Assembly (NCBI RefSeq): GCF_014842875.1 | Contig: NZ_JACYXZ010000002.1 | Location: 62,001-126,000, forward strand | From: Nocardioides donggukensis | Lineage (GTDB): Bacteria; Actinomycetota; Actinomycetes; Propionibacteriales; Nocardioidaceae | Direction: 5' to 3' | Length of the DNA: 64,000 nt | Shown here: positions 45,529 through 55,281 of the stretch, piece by piece | How positions within the stretch are numbered: the first letter of the stretch is position 1 | Layout: each line of letters begins with the position of its first letter | Notes under the pieces: generated by a model | The model's input: the letters and a program-made list of their open reading frames with translations, nothing else | Databases searched by the model: none | What the model was told of the DNA's origin: nothing | Program-made: the position numbers and the translations under genes

Positions 45529-46294
45529 CCAGCCTGACCAGCCTGACCGGCCCGACCGGCCGAGCGAGGAGCGCTCCGGCCGCGAGCGGCTGCTGGCCGC
45601 CCTGCGGTCCGGGCCGTCGCGCGCCCAGGCCGTCGTGGCCGTGCTGCTCGCGATGGTCGGGTTCGCGGCGATGACCCAGGTGCAGTCCACCGAGCGCGAC
45701 GACGACTTCACCGGCCTGCGCCAGTCCGACCTGATCCGGGTCTTCGACGGGCTCGCGGCCAGCACCGAGCGCGCGGAGAACGAGATCGACCGGCTCACCG
45801 AGACCCGCGACGACCTGCGCTCGAGCACCGAGAGCCGGCAGGCCGCGCTGGACCTGGCCCGCGAGGAGTCGGCGACGCTGAGCATCCTGGCCGGCACCGT
45901 GCCGACGACCGGCCCCGGCATCCGCATGACGATCACCGACGAGCGCGGCGAGGTGGACAGCGAGACCCTGCTCGACATCATCCAGGAGCTGCGCGCCGCG
46001 GGTGCGGAGGCGATGGAGTTCAACGACCGGATCCGGGTCGTGGCGCAGACCTCCGTGGAGGACATCGTCACCGGGATCTCGCTGGACGGCCAGGAGGTGG
46101 AGCCGCCGTACGTGATCGACGTGATCGGGGAGCCGACCACGCTGGCCGGCTCACTCGACTTCCCGCAGGGCCCGCGCGAGAGCGTCGAGGACCGCGGCGG
46201 CACGGTATCGTTCGAGGAGCTGGACGCGGTCCTCATCGAGTCCACCGTGGAGGCCGTCGACCAGCGGTTCGCCGAGCCCCGCGAGGGGGAGTAG
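45521..46294 (+). CDS. DUF881 membrane-anchored protein, second copy (Rv1825-like)
   Basis: A 257-residue protein: short proline/aspartate-rich N-terminus (tandem DQPDQPDRPDRPS), one membrane helix (AVVAVLLAMVGFAAMTQV), coiled coil (DRLTETRDDLRSSTESR) and DUF881 domain (TGPGIRMTITDERGEV, GAEAMEFNDRIRV). The repeated DQPDRP start is encoded by a short tandem CCTGACCAG-type repeat at 45525-45560. It is the second member of the DUF881 pair and likely interacts with the first. Confidence 0.85.
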   Translation: MPDQPDQPDRPDRPSEERSGRERLLAALRSGPSRAQAVVAVLLAMVGFAAMTQVQSTERDDDFTGLRQSDLIRVFDGLAASTERAENEIDRLTETRDDLRSSTESRQAALDLAREESATLSILAGTVPTTGPGIRMTITDERGEVDSETLLDIIQELRAAGAEAMEFNDRIRVVAQTSVEDIVTGISLDGQEVEPPYVIDVIGEPTTLAGSLDFPQGPRESVEDRGGTVSFEELDAVLIESTVEAVDQRFAEPREGE

Positions 46295-46370
46295 TGCGGC
46301 GCGGAGGTGGCGCAGTAGCCTGCCCACCAACCCGATGAGCGATCAGGCGACCGCACCCGAAGGAGACGCC

Positions 46371-46757
46371 GTGTACCCCGACGACCTGAAGTACTCCAGC
46401 GAGCACGAGTGGGTGCGCACGCCCGGCGAGGCCGAGGGCTCGGTGCGCATCGGCATCACCCACTACGCCCAGGACGCCCTGGGCGACATCGTCTACGTCT
46501 CCCTGCCCGAGGTGGGGGAGCAGGTCACCTCGGGCAGCACGGTCGGCGAGCTGGAGTCGACCAAGTCGGTCAGCGACATCTACGCCCCCGTCTCCGGACA
46601 GGTGGTCGCCCGCAACGAGGGTCTGGACGCGACGCCGGAGCTGGTCAACAGCGACCCGTACGCCGGTGGCTGGCTGTTCGAGGTGGTCCCGAGCGACAGC
46701 TCCGAGCTGGACGCCCTGATGGGGGCCGATGCCTATCAGTCCTCACTCGGCGGCTGA
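46371..46757 (+). CDS. gcvH: Glycine cleavage system H protein
   Basis: A 128-residue lipoyl carrier that shuttles the aminomethyl group between GcvP and GcvT. The lipoylated lysine is Lys65 in LESTKSVSDIYAP, and GGWLFEVVPSD closes the fold. GTG 46371 is chosen because GAAGGAGA lies 5 bp upstream; an in-frame ATG at 46335 would place the ribosome binding site inside the gene. gcvP lies 3 kb downstream, but gcvT is not in the window. Confidence 0.93.
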   Translation: MYPDDLKYSSEHEWVRTPGEAEGSVRIGITHYAQDALGDIVYVSLPEVGEQVTSGSTVGELESTKSVSDIYAPVSGQVVARNEGLDATPELVNSDPYAGGWLFEVVPSDSSELDALMGADAYQSSLGG

Positions 46758-46771
46758 TAGGTTTGTAACCG

Positions 46772-46792
46772 TCAACCTCGACTGAGGGTTGA
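46772..46792. promoter_or_regulatory. MerR-type palindrome before the FHA gene
   Basis: TCAACC (46772-46777) and GGTTGA (46787-46792) form an inverted repeat 14 bp after gcvH. A similar TTGAGGGT palindrome lies before the second MerR gene. Such paired sites fit control by one of the two MerR proteins of this cluster. Confidence 0.5.
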
Positions 46793-46814
46793 GAGTCTAG
46801 CCGGAGGATGCTCC

Positions 46815-47354
46815 ATGCCGTTCTGCACCAATTGTGGCAAGCAGAACCCCGATGACGCCCGGTTCTGCGCGCAGTGCGGACACCGCCTGGTGCCCGCCGA
46901 GGGCGGCGCCGCTCACGGGGGCGAGCCGCAGGTCGAGTCGACCGCCACCATCACCTTCGGCGCGCCGGAGAAGAGCGAGAAGACCGAGACCGGCGAGCGG
47001 GACCTGAACCCCGCCGACTCCGCGGCCGTCGACGCCCTTCCCCCCGGCCACGCCCTGCTGGTCGTGCAGCGCGGGCCCAGCGCCGGCTCGCGGTTCCTCC
47101 TCGACGCCGACCTGGTCACCGCCGGGCGGCACCCGGAGAGCGAGATCTTCCTCGACGACGTCACCGTCTCTCGACGCCACGCCGACTTCCGGCGTACGTC
47201 GGGCGGCTACACCGTCAGCGACGTGGGCAGCCTCAACGGCACTTACGTCAACCGGGACCGCATCGACGAGGTCAGCCTCCAGGACGGTGACGAGGTCCAG
47301 ATCGGCAAGTACCGCCTGGTCTACTTCGCCAGCCACGCACGAGGGAACGGCTGA
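46815..47354 (+). CDS. garA: GarA-like FHA protein with N-terminal zinc ribbon
   Basis: A 179-residue protein. Cys4, Cys7, Cys18 and Cys21 (FCTNCGKQN, FCAQCGHR) form a zinc ribbon. Residues about 85-170 are an FHA domain with GRHPESEIFLDD, SRRHADF and SLNGTYVNR, nearly identical to GarA/OdhI. GarA inhibits 2-oxoglutarate dehydrogenase and NAD-glutamate dehydrogenase and activates glutamate synthase until phosphorylated by PknB/PknG at an ETTS motif (established). Here the linker carries VESTATITFG instead, which may be the phospho-site. The zinc ribbon is absent from mycobacterial GarA. Confidence 0.85.
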   Translation: MPFCTNCGKQNPDDARFCAQCGHRLVPAEGGAAHGGEPQVESTATITFGAPEKSEKTETGERDLNPADSAAVDALPPGHALLVVQRGPSAGSRFLLDADLVTAGRHPESEIFLDDVTVSRRHADFRRTSGGYTVSDVGSLNGTYVNRDRIDEVSLQDGDEVQIGKYRLVYFASHARGNG

Positions 47355-47357
47355 GGG

Positions 47358-48089
47358 ATGTCCTCGCCCGCGGCATCGGCACGGGGACGCAAGAACATCG
47401 GGGAGGTCCTCGCCGAGCTGCGCACGGACTTCCCCGGCGTCTCGATCCCCAAGATCCGGTTCCTCGAGGACAAGGGGCTGATCCACCCGGAGCGGACGGC
47501 GGCGGGCTACCGCAAGTTCTCCGCCGCCGACGTCGACCGGCTGCGCTACATCCTGCGGATGCAGCGCGACCACTACCTGCCGCTCAAGGTCATCGGCGAG
47601 CACCTCGACGCCATCGACCGGGGCCTCGAGCCGCCGGCGATCGAGGGGGTGGTGCCGACCGTGCCCCAGGTGGCGCTGGCCACCGACGGGCTGCCCTCCG
47701 CGAGCTCGTTCACCGCCGCCTCCGACCTGCGGCTCTCCCGCAAGGAGCTGCTCAAGGTGGCCGAGATCGACGAGGAGCTGCTCGGCCAGCTCGAGACCTA
47801 CGGCCTGCTCACCCCCAGCCGCACGGGTCACTTCGACGCCGATGCCCTGGTCGTGGCCAACGCCGCCGCCGAGCTGGCCGGCTACGGCTTCGAGCCGCGC
47901 CACCTGCGGGCGTTCAAGACCGCCGCGGACCGCGAGGTCGGGCTGGTCCAGCAGGTCGTCGCGCCGCTGGCCCGGGGGCGCGACACGGCTGCCTCCGCGC
48001 GGGCGGAGGAGACCGTCGCGGAGATCGCGGCACTGTCGGTCAAGTTGCACGCCACGCTGGTCAAGGCCGGCCTGCGGGCCCCCCGCTGA
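47358..48089 (+). CDS. ftsR: MerR-family regulator FtsR (Rv1828-like)
   Basis: A 243-residue regulator. The MerR DNA-binding domain covers about residues 12-90 (NIGEVLAELRTDFPGVSIPK, IRFLEDKGLIHPERTAAGYR), followed by a second, winged-helix-like C-terminal domain (DLRLSRKELLKVAEID, ...LLTPSRTGHFDADAL). This two-domain layout is that of FtsR, which activates ftsZ in corynebacteria, and of Rv1828. No metal-binding cysteines are present. It begins 3 bp after the FHA gene stop. Confidence 0.85.
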   Translation: MSSPAASARGRKNIGEVLAELRTDFPGVSIPKIRFLEDKGLIHPERTAAGYRKFSAADVDRLRYILRMQRDHYLPLKVIGEHLDAIDRGLEPPAIEGVVPTVPQVALATDGLPSASSFTAASDLRLSRKELLKVAEIDEELLGQLETYGLLTPSRTGHFDADALVVANAAAELAGYGFEPRHLRAFKTAADREVGLVQQVVAPLARGRDTAASARAEETVAEIAALSVKLHATLVKAGLRAPR

Positions 48090-48174
48090 CCCCTCCGCCG
48101 ACCGCGGCTGGCCCCTGGCGGCGGGCGTCGCGGAGCCCTGTGTCCGGCGCCCGGGCCGGGAGTAGGGTGGGCGC

Positions 48175-48645
48175 ATGCGTGAAGTGGATGTCATCGGGGT
48201 CAGGGTCGAGATGCCGTCGAACCAGCCGATCGTCCTGCTGCGGGAGGTCACGGGGGAGCGCTACCTCCCGATCTGGATCGGCGCGGTCGAGGCCACCGCG
48301 ATCGCCTTCGCCCAGCAGGGCGTGGTGCCGCCGCGCCCGCTGACCCACGACCTGCTCAAGAGCGTCATCGAGGAGACCGGCAACGAGCTCACCGAGGTCC
48401 GGATCACCCACATGGCCGACGGCGTCTTCTTCGCCGCCCTGGTCCTGGGGTCGGGGGTGGAGGTGAGCGCCCGCCCGTCCGACTCGATCGCGCTCGCGCT
48501 GCGCACCGGGTCCCGGATCGTGTGCGCCGAGGACGTCCTCGACGAGGCCGGGCTGGCGGTCCCCGAGGAGCAGGAGGACGAGGTGGAGAAGTTCCGGGAG
48601 TTCCTCGACCACGTCACCCCCGAGGACTTCGAGAGCAAGGGCTGA
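48175..48645 (+). CDS. Bifunctional nuclease family protein (DUF151, Rv1829-like)
   Basis: A 156-residue BFN-domain protein: MREVDVIGVRVEMPSNQPIV, YLPIWIGAVEATAIAF and RPSDSIALALRTG are the conserved strands. Plant relatives have DNase/RNase activity; the bacterial role is unproven. It ends with an acidic tail (EEQEDEVEKFREFLDH). Gene order equals Rv1828-Rv1829-Rv1830. Confidence 0.85.
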   Translation: MREVDVIGVRVEMPSNQPIVLLREVTGERYLPIWIGAVEATAIAFAQQGVVPPRPLTHDLLKSVIEETGNELTEVRITHMADGVFFAALVLGSGVEVSARPSDSIALALRTGSRIVCAEDVLDEAGLAVPEEQEDEVEKFREFLDHVTPEDFESKG

Positions 48646-48661
48646 CCGACCGGTCACCCTC

Positions 48662-48684
48662 ACCCTCAAGTGGAGGTTGAGGGT
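48662..48684. promoter_or_regulatory. MerR-type palindrome before the second MerR gene
   Basis: ACCCTCAA (48662-48669) and TTGAGGGT (48677-48684) form a perfect 8-bp inverted repeat with a 7-bp spacer, 165 bp upstream of the second MerR gene. It shares TTGAGGGT/GAGGGTTGA character with the site at 46772-46792. Confidence 0.6.
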
Positions 48685-48849
48685 TGCGACACGCCCGTCG
48701 CGCTCGTTGACCGGCCCCGGGCCGGGGCCTACCGTGGAGTGTCTTCGCTGTAACTCCACCGTTGTGGTTGCCACCGCAGGATCCCGGCACCGTGACGACC
48801 TTCCCCCTCAGGGGTTACGCGCAGCGGAGTAGATGACCGGAGGGTCGAC

Positions 48850-49470
48850 GTGGGAGTGAACGAAACCGGATCGGTGGACCAGGCCGAGGCGGCCTCAGCC
48901 GAGGCGGCAGGACTCGCCGAGGAGCAGGGGCTGCTCTTCACCGACGACGTCTCGCCCCTGCCCAGCGACCTCGGCTACCGCGGCCCGACCGCGTGCAACG
49001 CCGCAGGCATCACCTACCGCCAGCTCGACTACTGGGCCCGCACCGGGCTGGTCGAGCCGACCGTGCGCAACGCGTCCGGCTCCGGCTCCCAGCGCCTCTA
49101 CTCCTTCCGCGACATCCTGATCCTCAAGGTCATCAAGAGCCTGCTCGACGCCGGCATCTCCCTGCAGCAGATCCGCACCGCGGTGCAGCACCTGCGGCAG
49201 CGCGGCACCGACGACCTGACCCGGGTGACCCTCATGAGCGACGGCGCGTCGGTCTACGAGTGCACCAGCAACGACGAGGTCATCGACCTGCTCCAGGGCG
49301 GCCAGGGCGTCTTCGGCATCGCCATCGGCGGGGTCTGGCGCGAGATCGAGGGCTCGCTCGCGGCGCTGCCCAGCGAGCGCGCCGCGGAGCCCGACTCCGA
49401 GGACGGCGGCACGGGCGACCGGGCCAGCGACGAGCTCGCCGCGCGTCGCGCCTCCCGCCGGACCGGCTGA
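48850..49470 (+). CDS. MerR-family regulator (Rv1830-like)
   Basis: A 206-residue regulator with a MerR-type HTH (YRGPTACNAAGITYRQLDYW, residues about 43-110, then SQRLYSFRDILILKVIKSLL). An effector region with VYECTSNDEVIDLLQGGQGV follows and ends in an acidic, disordered tail. It matches Rv1830 in layout; mycobacterial homologues affect growth and septum formation. GTG 48850 follows GGAGGG. The glycine riboswitch begins 32 bp after its stop. Confidence 0.85.
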   Translation: MGVNETGSVDQAEAASAEAAGLAEEQGLLFTDDVSPLPSDLGYRGPTACNAAGITYRQLDYWARTGLVEPTVRNASGSGSQRLYSFRDILILKVIKSLLDAGISLQQIRTAVQHLRQRGTDDLTRVTLMSDGASVYECTSNDEVIDLLQGGQGVFGIAIGGVWREIEGSLAALPSERAAEPDSEDGGTGDRASDELAARRASRRTG

Positions 49471-49502
49471 CCCGGCTGGTAGATTCGGCAGCGCTGACAA
49501 TC

Positions 49503-49640
49503 CCGCACGGGAGAGTCTCCACCGGGGCCGGTGAGATCTGCCGGCCCGGGCCGGAGCGCCGAAGGGGCAACCCCTCCCCGGAACCTCTCAGGCGCCAAGG
49601 ACCGTGCGGAGCTGGCAACTCTGGAGCAGCCCGCCGACGG
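49503..49640 (+). promoter_or_regulatory. Glycine riboswitch upstream of gcvP
   Basis: The conserved glycine aptamer elements appear in order: P1 CCGCAC (49503-49508) pairing with GTGCGG (49604-49609); the GGGAGAG strand; GCGCCGAAGGGGCAA; CTCTCAGGCGCCAAGGACC. A second, degenerate half (GCTGGCAACTCTGGAGC) follows, so this looks like a single aptamer with a ghost second aptamer. CCCGCCGACGGCGGG hairpin sequence at about 49630-49644 could belong to the expression platform. Glycine is expected to turn on gcvP (established for the class). Confidence 0.88.
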
Positions 49641-49707
49641 CGGGAGGCGACAGAGGGGGAGGCGACCTGTACGACGCCTCTGCTGCCTGACGCCTGACGG
49701 AGTCCCC

Positions 49708-52572
49708 GTGTCCGACCACCCCACGCTGTCCGAGCTCGACCGCGCACACCCCTTCGCCACCCGGCACATCGGCCCCGGTGAGGAGGCCGTCGCCACGATG
49801 CTGGAGCGGGTCGGCTTCGACTCCCTCGAGCAGCTGATGTCCGCGGCCGTCCCGCCCGGCATCCGCAGCACCGGGGAGCTGGCGCTGCCCGGCCCGGTGA
49901 CCGAGGCGGCCGCCGCGCAGGAGCTGCGCGACCTCGCGCACGCCAACCGCCCCGCCGAGGCGATGATCGGGCTCGGCTACCACGGCACGCTGACCCCCGC
50001 CGTGATCCGGCGCAACGTGCTCGAGGACCCGAGCTGGTACACCGCCTACACGCCGTACCAGCCGGAGATCTCGCAGGGCCGGCTCGAGGCCATGCTCAAC
50101 TTCCAGACCATGGTCGGCGACCTAACCGGCCTCCCGACGGCGAACTCCTCCCTGCTCGACGAGGGCACCGCCGCCGCCGAGGCGATGACGCTGGTCCGGC
50201 GGGCCAACCGCAAGGCCTCCGGCCCGTTCGTCATCGATGCCGACGCGCTGCCGCAGACCATCGAGGTGGTCCGCACCCGGGCCGAGGCGATGGGCATCGA
50301 GGTGCTGGTCCACGATCTCACCGAGGGTCTCCCCGAGGGCGACGTCTGCGGCGTGCTGGTCCAGTACCCCGGCACATCCGGCCGGATCCTCGACCCGCGG
50401 CCGGTGATCGAGGCCGTCCACGAGCGGGGCGGCCTGGCCGTCGTCGCCGCCGACCTGCTCGCGCTCGCGCTGCTGGAGGCCCCCGGCGAGCTCGGCGCCG
50501 ACGTCGTCGTGGGCTCCTCCCAGCGGTTCGGCGTCCCGCTGTTCTACGGGGGACCGCACGCCGGGTTCATGGCCGTGGCCGCCGGGCTCGAGCGGCACCT
50601 GCCGGGCCGGCTGGTCGGCGTGTCCGTCGACGCCGAGGGCCGGCCCGCCTACCGGCTGGCGCTCCAGACCCGTGAGCAGCACATCCGTCGGGACAAGGCC
50701 ACCTCCAACATCTGCACCGCGCAGGTGCTGCTCGCGGTGGTGGCCTCGATGTACGCGGTCTACCACGGACCCGAGGGGATCCGGACGATCGCGGCCCGGG
50801 CACACCGGTACGCCGCGGTGCTGGCCGCCGCCCTGACGGGGGCCGGACTCGAGGTCACCCAGGAGCAGTTCTTCGACACGCTGACCGTGCGGGTGCCCGG
50901 CCGGGCCGGCGCCGTCGTGGCCGCCGCCCGCAGCCACGGCCTGCACCTGCGGCTGGTCGACGAGGACCACGTCGGACTCTCCACCTCGGAGACCACCACC
51001 CGGTCCACGATCGCCAGCGTCCTGCGGGCCTTCGGCGCGACCGCGGACCTTGAGGACCTCGACCGGACGGTCGCCGACTGCCTGCCCGACGACCTGCGCC
51101 GGGCCACGCCGTACCTCACCCACGAGGTCTTCTCCAGCCACCACAGTGAGACCGCGATGCTGCGCTACCTGCGCCGGCTCTCGGCCCGCGACTACGCCCT
51201 GGACCGGGGGATGATCCCGCTCGGCTCCTGCACGATGAAGCTCAACGCGACCACCGAGATGGAGCCGGTCAGCCTGCCCGGCTTCGCCGACCTGCACCCG
51301 TTCGCGCCCGCCGAGGACGCTCCCGGCTACCACCAGCTGGTGGCCGACCTGGAGGGCTGGCTGGCCGAGGTCACCGGCTACGACCGGGTCTCGATCCAGC
51401 CGAACGCCGGCTCGCAGGGCGAGCTCGCCGGCCTGCTCGCGATCCGCGGCTACCACCGCGCCAACGGCGAGCCGGCCCGCGACGTCTGCCTGATCCCCTC
51501 CTCGGCGCACGGCACCAACGCCGCCTCGGCGGTCATGGCCGGGATGCGGGTGGTCGTGGTCAAGGCCGGCGAGGACGGCTCGGTCGACCTGGCCGACCTG
51601 CACGCCCAGTGCGAGGAGCACGCCGAGGACCTGGCCGCGATCATGGTCACCTACCCCTCGACGCACGGCGCCTACGAGGACACCATCACCGAGCTGTGCG
51701 AGACCGTGCACTCGCACGGCGGCCAGGTCTACGTCGACGGCGCCAACCTCAACGCGCTCATGGGCTACGCCCGGCCGGGCGAGTTCGGCGGCGACGTGTC
51801 CCACCTCAACCTGCACAAGACGTTCTGCATCCCGCACGGCGGGGGCGGACCGGGGGTCGGGCCGGTGGCGGTCCGCGAGCACCTCGCGCCGTACCTGCCC
51901 TCGCACGGGATGCACCCGCTCGCCGACCACCGGGAGGGGATCGGCCCGATCAGCTCCGCGCCGTACGGCTCGGCCGGGATCCTGCCGATCTCCTGGGCCT
52001 ACGTCCGGCTCATGGGGGCCAGCGGCCTGACCCGGGCCACCGCGGTCGCGGTCCTGGCCGCCAACTACGTGGCGCAGCGGCTCGCCGAGCACTTCCCGGT
52101 GCTCTACCGCGGGCACGGCGGGCTGGTGGCCCACGAGTGCATCCTCGACCTGCGGCCGATGACCAAGGAGACCGGCGTCAGCGTCGACGACGTCGCCAAG
52201 CGCCTGATCGACTACGGGTTCCACGCGCCGACGATGTCGTTCCCGGTCGCGGGGACGCTGATGGTCGAGCCGACCGAGTCCGAGGACCTCGCCGAGCTGG
52301 ACCGCTTCTGCGACGCGATGATCGCGATCCGGGCCGAGATCGACCGGGTGGCGTCGGGGGAGTGGAGCTCCGAGGGGTCGCCGATGCGCGGCGCCCCGCA
52401 CACGGCGCGCGCGCTCGTCGACGACTGGGACCGCGCCTACTCCCGCGAGGAGGCGGTCTTCCCCGCCGGCCTCGACCCGGACAAGTACTGGCCGCCCGTC
52501 GCGCGCGTCGACCAGGCCTACGGCGACCGGAACCTCGTGTGCGCCTGCCCGCCGCCGGAGGCCTTCGAGTGA
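49708..52572 (+). CDS. gcvP: Glycine dehydrogenase (decarboxylating) GcvP
   Basis: A 954-residue homodimer-type P protein that decarboxylates glycine and loads the aminomethyl group onto lipoyl-GcvH. The N-terminal half carries [13 protein letters not shown] and the PLP half has the Schiff-base lysine Lys704 in [35 protein letters not shown] and [14 protein letters not shown] are diagnostic. GTG 49708 begins [20 protein letters not shown]; the open frame extends upstream into the riboswitch and is not coding there. Controlled by the upstream glycine riboswitch. Its stop overlaps the serine hydrolase start. Confidence 0.95.
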   Translation: MSDHPTLSELDRAHPFATRHIGPGEEAVATMLERVGFDSLEQLMSAAVPPGIRSTGELALPGPVTEAAAAQELRDLAHANRPAEAMIGLGYHGTLTPAVIRRNVLEDPSWYTAYTPYQPEISQGRLEAMLNFQTMVGDLTGLPTANSSLLDEGTAAAEAMTLVRRANRKASGPFVIDADALPQTIEVVRTRAEAMGIEVLVHDLTEGLPEGDVCGVLVQYPGTSGRILDPRPVIEAVHERGGLAVVAADLLALALLEAPGELGADVVVGSSQRFGVPLFYGGPHAGFMAVAAGLERHLPGRLVGVSVDAEGRPAYRLALQTREQHIRRDKATSNICTAQVLLAVVASMYAVYHGPEGIRTIAARAHRYAAVLAAALTGAGLEVTQEQFFDTLTVRVPGRAGAVVAAARSHGLHLRLVDEDHVGLSTSETTTRSTIASVLRAFGATADLEDLDRTVADCLPDDLRRATPYLTHEVFSSHHSETAMLRYLRRLSARDYALDRGMIPLGSCTMKLNATTEMEPVSLPGFADLHPFAPAEDAPGYHQLVADLEGWLAEVTGYDRVSIQPNAGSQGELAGLLAIRGYHRANGEPARDVCLIPSSAHGTNAASAVMAGMRVVVVKAGEDGSVDLADLHAQCEEHAEDLAAIMVTYPSTHGAYEDTITELCETVHSHGGQVYVDGANLNALMGYARPGEFGGDVSHLNLHKTFCIPHGGGGPGVGPVAVREHLAPYLPSHGMHPLADHREGIGPISSAPYGSAGILPISWAYVRLMGASGLTRATAVAVLAANYVAQRLAEHFPVLYRGHGGLVAHECILDLRPMTKETGVSVDDVAKRLIDYGFHAPTMSFPVAGTLMVEPTESEDLAELDRFCDAMIAIRAEIDRVASGEWSSEGSPMRGAPHTARALVDDWDRAYSREEAVFPAGLDPDKYWPPVARVDQAYGDRNLVCACPPPEAFE

Positions 52573-53921
52573 GCCCCGCCCCGGTCCACGGCCCGACCGC
52601 GCACCGGCTGCGGGCCCGGCTGGCCCGGGAGCAGGTCGCCGGCCGGGCCCCGTCCGTCGTGGCCGGGCTGATCCGCGACGGCGGCCTGGCCTGGGCGGAC
52701 GGGTACGGCGCGGTGCCGGGCGACGACCCGACCGACGTGCAGTACCGGATCGGGTCGATCACCAAGACCATGACCGCGGTGCTGGTCCACCGGCTGGTGC
52801 GCGAGGGGCGGCTCGGCCTCGACGACACCGTCGGGTCCGTGCTCGACGAGCTCGCGGACGGAGCGACCGGCCGCGCCACCGTGCGGACGCTGTTGTCGCA
52901 TTCGGCGGGCCTCCGGGCCGAGCCCGTGGGCGACTGGTGGGAGCGCTCGGCGGGCATCTCGTTCGAGCGACTCGCGGCCGCCCACGCGGGGGTGCCGTCC
53001 GTGCTGCCGCCAGGGCAGCAGCTGCACTACTCCAACCTCGGCTACGGACTGCTCGGCGAGGTGGCGGCCCGGCTCCACGACGCGCCCTGGTGGGACTGCG
53101 TCCGCGACCAGGTCCTCGGGCCGCTGGGCATGGGCCGGACGTCGTACCTCCCCGAGGGGCCCGCCGCCCAGGGCTACAGCGTGCACCCGTGGGCCGGCAC
53201 CCTCACCGAGGAGCCCGCCACCGACACCGGGGCGATGGCACCGGCTGGGCAGCTCTGGTCCACGGTCGCCGACCTCGCGACGTACGCCGCCTTCCTCGTC
53301 GCCGGCCACCCCGACGTGCTCTCGCTCGACGACCTGCGGCGGGCGGCGCACGTGCAGTCCGGGGACCAGGCCGACGGCCTCGGGGGCGGCTTCGGGCTCG
53401 GCTTCCAGCTCACGACGGGCGGCCCCGGCGGCTCCGGCACCCTGGTCGGGCACGGCGGGTCGATGCCGGGCTTCCTGGCGACCTGCCTGGTCGACCGGCG
53501 CCGCGGGACCGGCTGCGTGGCCTTCGCCAACGCCACCACGGGTCCCTCGCTGCCGGCCCTGGGGCGGGACCTGCTCGAGGAGCTGGAGTCCTCCGAGCCC
53601 GCCGTGCCCGCGCCGTGGACGCCGGCGACGCGAGTGCCGCCGCCGCTCGAGCCGCTGCTGGGCGTCTGGTACTGGGGCAACACCGCGATGACGTTCTCCC
53701 TCGAGGGCGAGGAGGTCGTGGCCCGCCGAGGCGAGCTGGAGTCGTGGCGGTTCGGGGTCCGCGACGGTCGTGTCGTCGGCACCGGCGGCTACCACACCGG
53801 GGAGCCGGTCGACGTGGTGCGCCGGGACGACGGCTCGGTCTCGCACCTCGACGTCGCCACGTTCGTCCTCACCCGGGTGCCCTACGACCCGGACGCCCCG
53901 ATCCCGGGCGGGCACCCGTGA
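52569..53921 (+). CDS. Serine hydrolase, class C beta-lactamase fold
   Basis: A 450-residue serine hydrolase with catalytic Ser63-x-x-Lys66 ([12 protein letters not shown]), YSN at LHYSNLGYG and a third motif GHGGSMPG in place of KTG. It has no signal peptide, so it is likely a cytosolic esterase or peptidase rather than a secreted beta-lactamase. A C-terminal small beta domain ([20 protein letters not shown]) is typical of this family. GTG 52569 overlaps gcvP by 4 bp (GTGA). Confidence 0.8.
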   Translation: MSPAPVHGPTAHRLRARLAREQVAGRAPSVVAGLIRDGGLAWADGYGAVPGDDPTDVQYRIGSITKTMTAVLVHRLVREGRLGLDDTVGSVLDELADGATGRATVRTLLSHSAGLRAEPVGDWWERSAGISFERLAAAHAGVPSVLPPGQQLHYSNLGYGLLGEVAARLHDAPWWDCVRDQVLGPLGMGRTSYLPEGPAAQGYSVHPWAGTLTEEPATDTGAMAPAGQLWSTVADLATYAAFLVAGHPDVLSLDDLRRAAHVQSGDQADGLGGGFGLGFQLTTGGPGGSGTLVGHGGSMPGFLATCLVDRRRGTGCVAFANATTGPSLPALGRDLLEELESSEPAVPAPWTPATRVPPPLEPLLGVWYWGNTAMTFSLEGEEVVARRGELESWRFGVRDGRVVGTGGYHTGEPVDVVRRDDGSVSHLDVATFVLTRVPYDPDAPIPGGHP

Positions 53922-54481
53922 ACGCCTTCCTCGGCTCCTTCGACTTCGAGCTCCGCCCGGGGGAGTCCACCGACGTCGCCGGCTCGGAGGAGGCGCGGGA
54001 GGCCGCCCTGCGGTTCCGCGACGTGCTCGGTGGCTACTGCTCCGGCGTCACGGTGGTCACCGCGGTCTCGCGCGGGGAGCCGGTCGGGATGACCTGCCAG
54101 TCCTTCGCGAGCATCTCGCTCGACCCGCCGCTGGTGATGTTCAGCCCGGCCAGGACCTCCCGTGCCTGGCCGGTGATGCAGCGGGCCGGGGTGTTCTGCG
54201 TCAACTTCCTGGCCGCCGACCAGGAGGAGCTGGCGACGGTGATGGCCAGTCGGGGCGCCGACAAGTTCGCCGGCCTGCCGTGGTCGCCCTCGCGGACCGG
54301 TTCCCCGCTCTTCGAGGGCACCGTCGGGCACGTCGACTGCACCGTCCACGCCGTGCACGAGGCCGGCGACCACTACGTCGTCATCGGGCGGGTCCAGGAC
54401 ATGGACCTGCACCCGGACGCCTCGGGCCGCCCGCCCGCTCCGCTGCTCTTCCACCGTGGCGAGTACCGCACCACCCGCTGA
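53918..54481 (+). CDS. Flavin reductase-like protein
   Basis: A 187-residue protein of the flavin-reductase (HpaC/NADH:FMN oxidoreductase) family. VTVVTAVSRGEPVGMTCQSF is the FMN-binding beta strand and turn, and SISLDPPLVMFSPAR the following hallmark. The end HVDCTVHAVHEAGDHYVVIG supports the fold. It would supply reduced flavin to a monooxygenase, but none is adjacent. GTG 53918 overlaps the hydrolase stop (GTGA). Confidence 0.82.
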   Translation: MNAFLGSFDFELRPGESTDVAGSEEAREAALRFRDVLGGYCSGVTVVTAVSRGEPVGMTCQSFASISLDPPLVMFSPARTSRAWPVMQRAGVFCVNFLAADQEELATVMASRGADKFAGLPWSPSRTGSPLFEGTVGHVDCTVHAVHEAGDHYVVIGRVQDMDLHPDASGRPPAPLLFHRGEYRTTR

Positions 54482-54513
54482 CCGCGCCGGCCACGCGCCG
54501 TACCCTCGTCGCC

Positions 54514-55281
54514 GTGACCCCTGAGCTGGCCATCCACCGGACCGACCGGGTCGTCGAGGTCACCTTCGACCGGCCCGCGCGGCACAACGCCTTCACCCGC
54601 GAGATGTACGCCGGGCTGCGGGAGCTCTGCGCGGAGCTCCGGGAGGACCGGGGGACCCGGGTCCTGGTGCTGCGCGGCGCGGGCGGCCGGGCGTTCGCCG
54701 CCGGCAACGAGATCTCCGACTTCGTCGAGGCCGACGCGGTCGCCTACGAGACCTGGATCCGCGAGCTGCTGGGCGAGCTGTTCGCGCTGCCCCAGGTCAC
54801 GGTGGCCGCGATCGACGGGGTCTGCGTCGGCGGCGGGCTGGCGGTGGCGACCCACTGCGACCTGCGGGTGGCCACGCCCGGCTCCCGGTTCGGGTACCCG
54901 ATCGCCCGGACGCTGGGGAACGCCCTGTCCGCCTCCGTCGTCTACCGCTGCGCGACCGTCTTCGGCGAGTCGCTCACCCGCGAGATGCTGCTGACCTCCC
55001 GCCTGGTGGGCGCCGACCGGGCGTACGCCGCGGGCGCGCTGGCCTCGGTCACCGAGGACCTGGACGTCGAGGTGGACGGGCTGGTCACCGGGCTGCTGGC
55101 CGCCTCCGGCGTGACGCTGCGGGCCACCAAGCAGCAGCTCACCGCCCGGGCGCTGCACCTGGAGGCCTCGCCGGCCTCGGACGCCGAGCTGCTCGCCGAG
55201 GTCTACACCGGCCCCGACTTCCACGAGGGCGTCCGGTCGTTCCTGGCCAAGGAGAAGCCGACCTTCGACCCCGGTGGTTGA
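54514..55281 (+). CDS. Enoyl-CoA hydratase/isomerase family protein
   Basis: A 255-residue crotonase-fold protein: CoA-binding FDRPARHNAFTREM near the N-terminus, oxyanion-hole GRAFAAGNEISDF and AAIDGVCVGGGLAVATHCDL. One of the two acid residues of classical hydratases is not evident, so the exact reaction (hydratase, isomerase or thioesterase) is open. It starts with GTG 54514. The last codons (DPGG) and the stop codon lie in the first repeat unit of the palindromic array. Confidence 0.8.
   Translation: MTPELAIHRTDRVVEVTFDRPARHNAFTREMYAGLRELCAELREDRGTRVLVLRGAGGRAFAAGNEISDFVEADAVAYETWIRELLGELFALPQVTVAAIDGVCVGGGLAVATHCDLRVATPGSRFGYPIARTLGNALSASVVYRCATVFGESLTREMLLTSRLVGADRAYAAGALASVTEDLDVEVDGLVTGLLAASGVTLRATKQQLTARALHLEASPASDAELLAEVYTGPDFHEGVRSFLAKEKPTFDPGG

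Noticed and set aside
49531..49707. N-terminal extension of GcvP
   Set aside because: The open frame there is the glycine riboswitch; the conserved protein start is GTG 49708.
50122..52401. 759-residue minus-strand ORF
   Set aside because: Antisense shadow of gcvP caused by GC-rich third positions; no recognisable domains.
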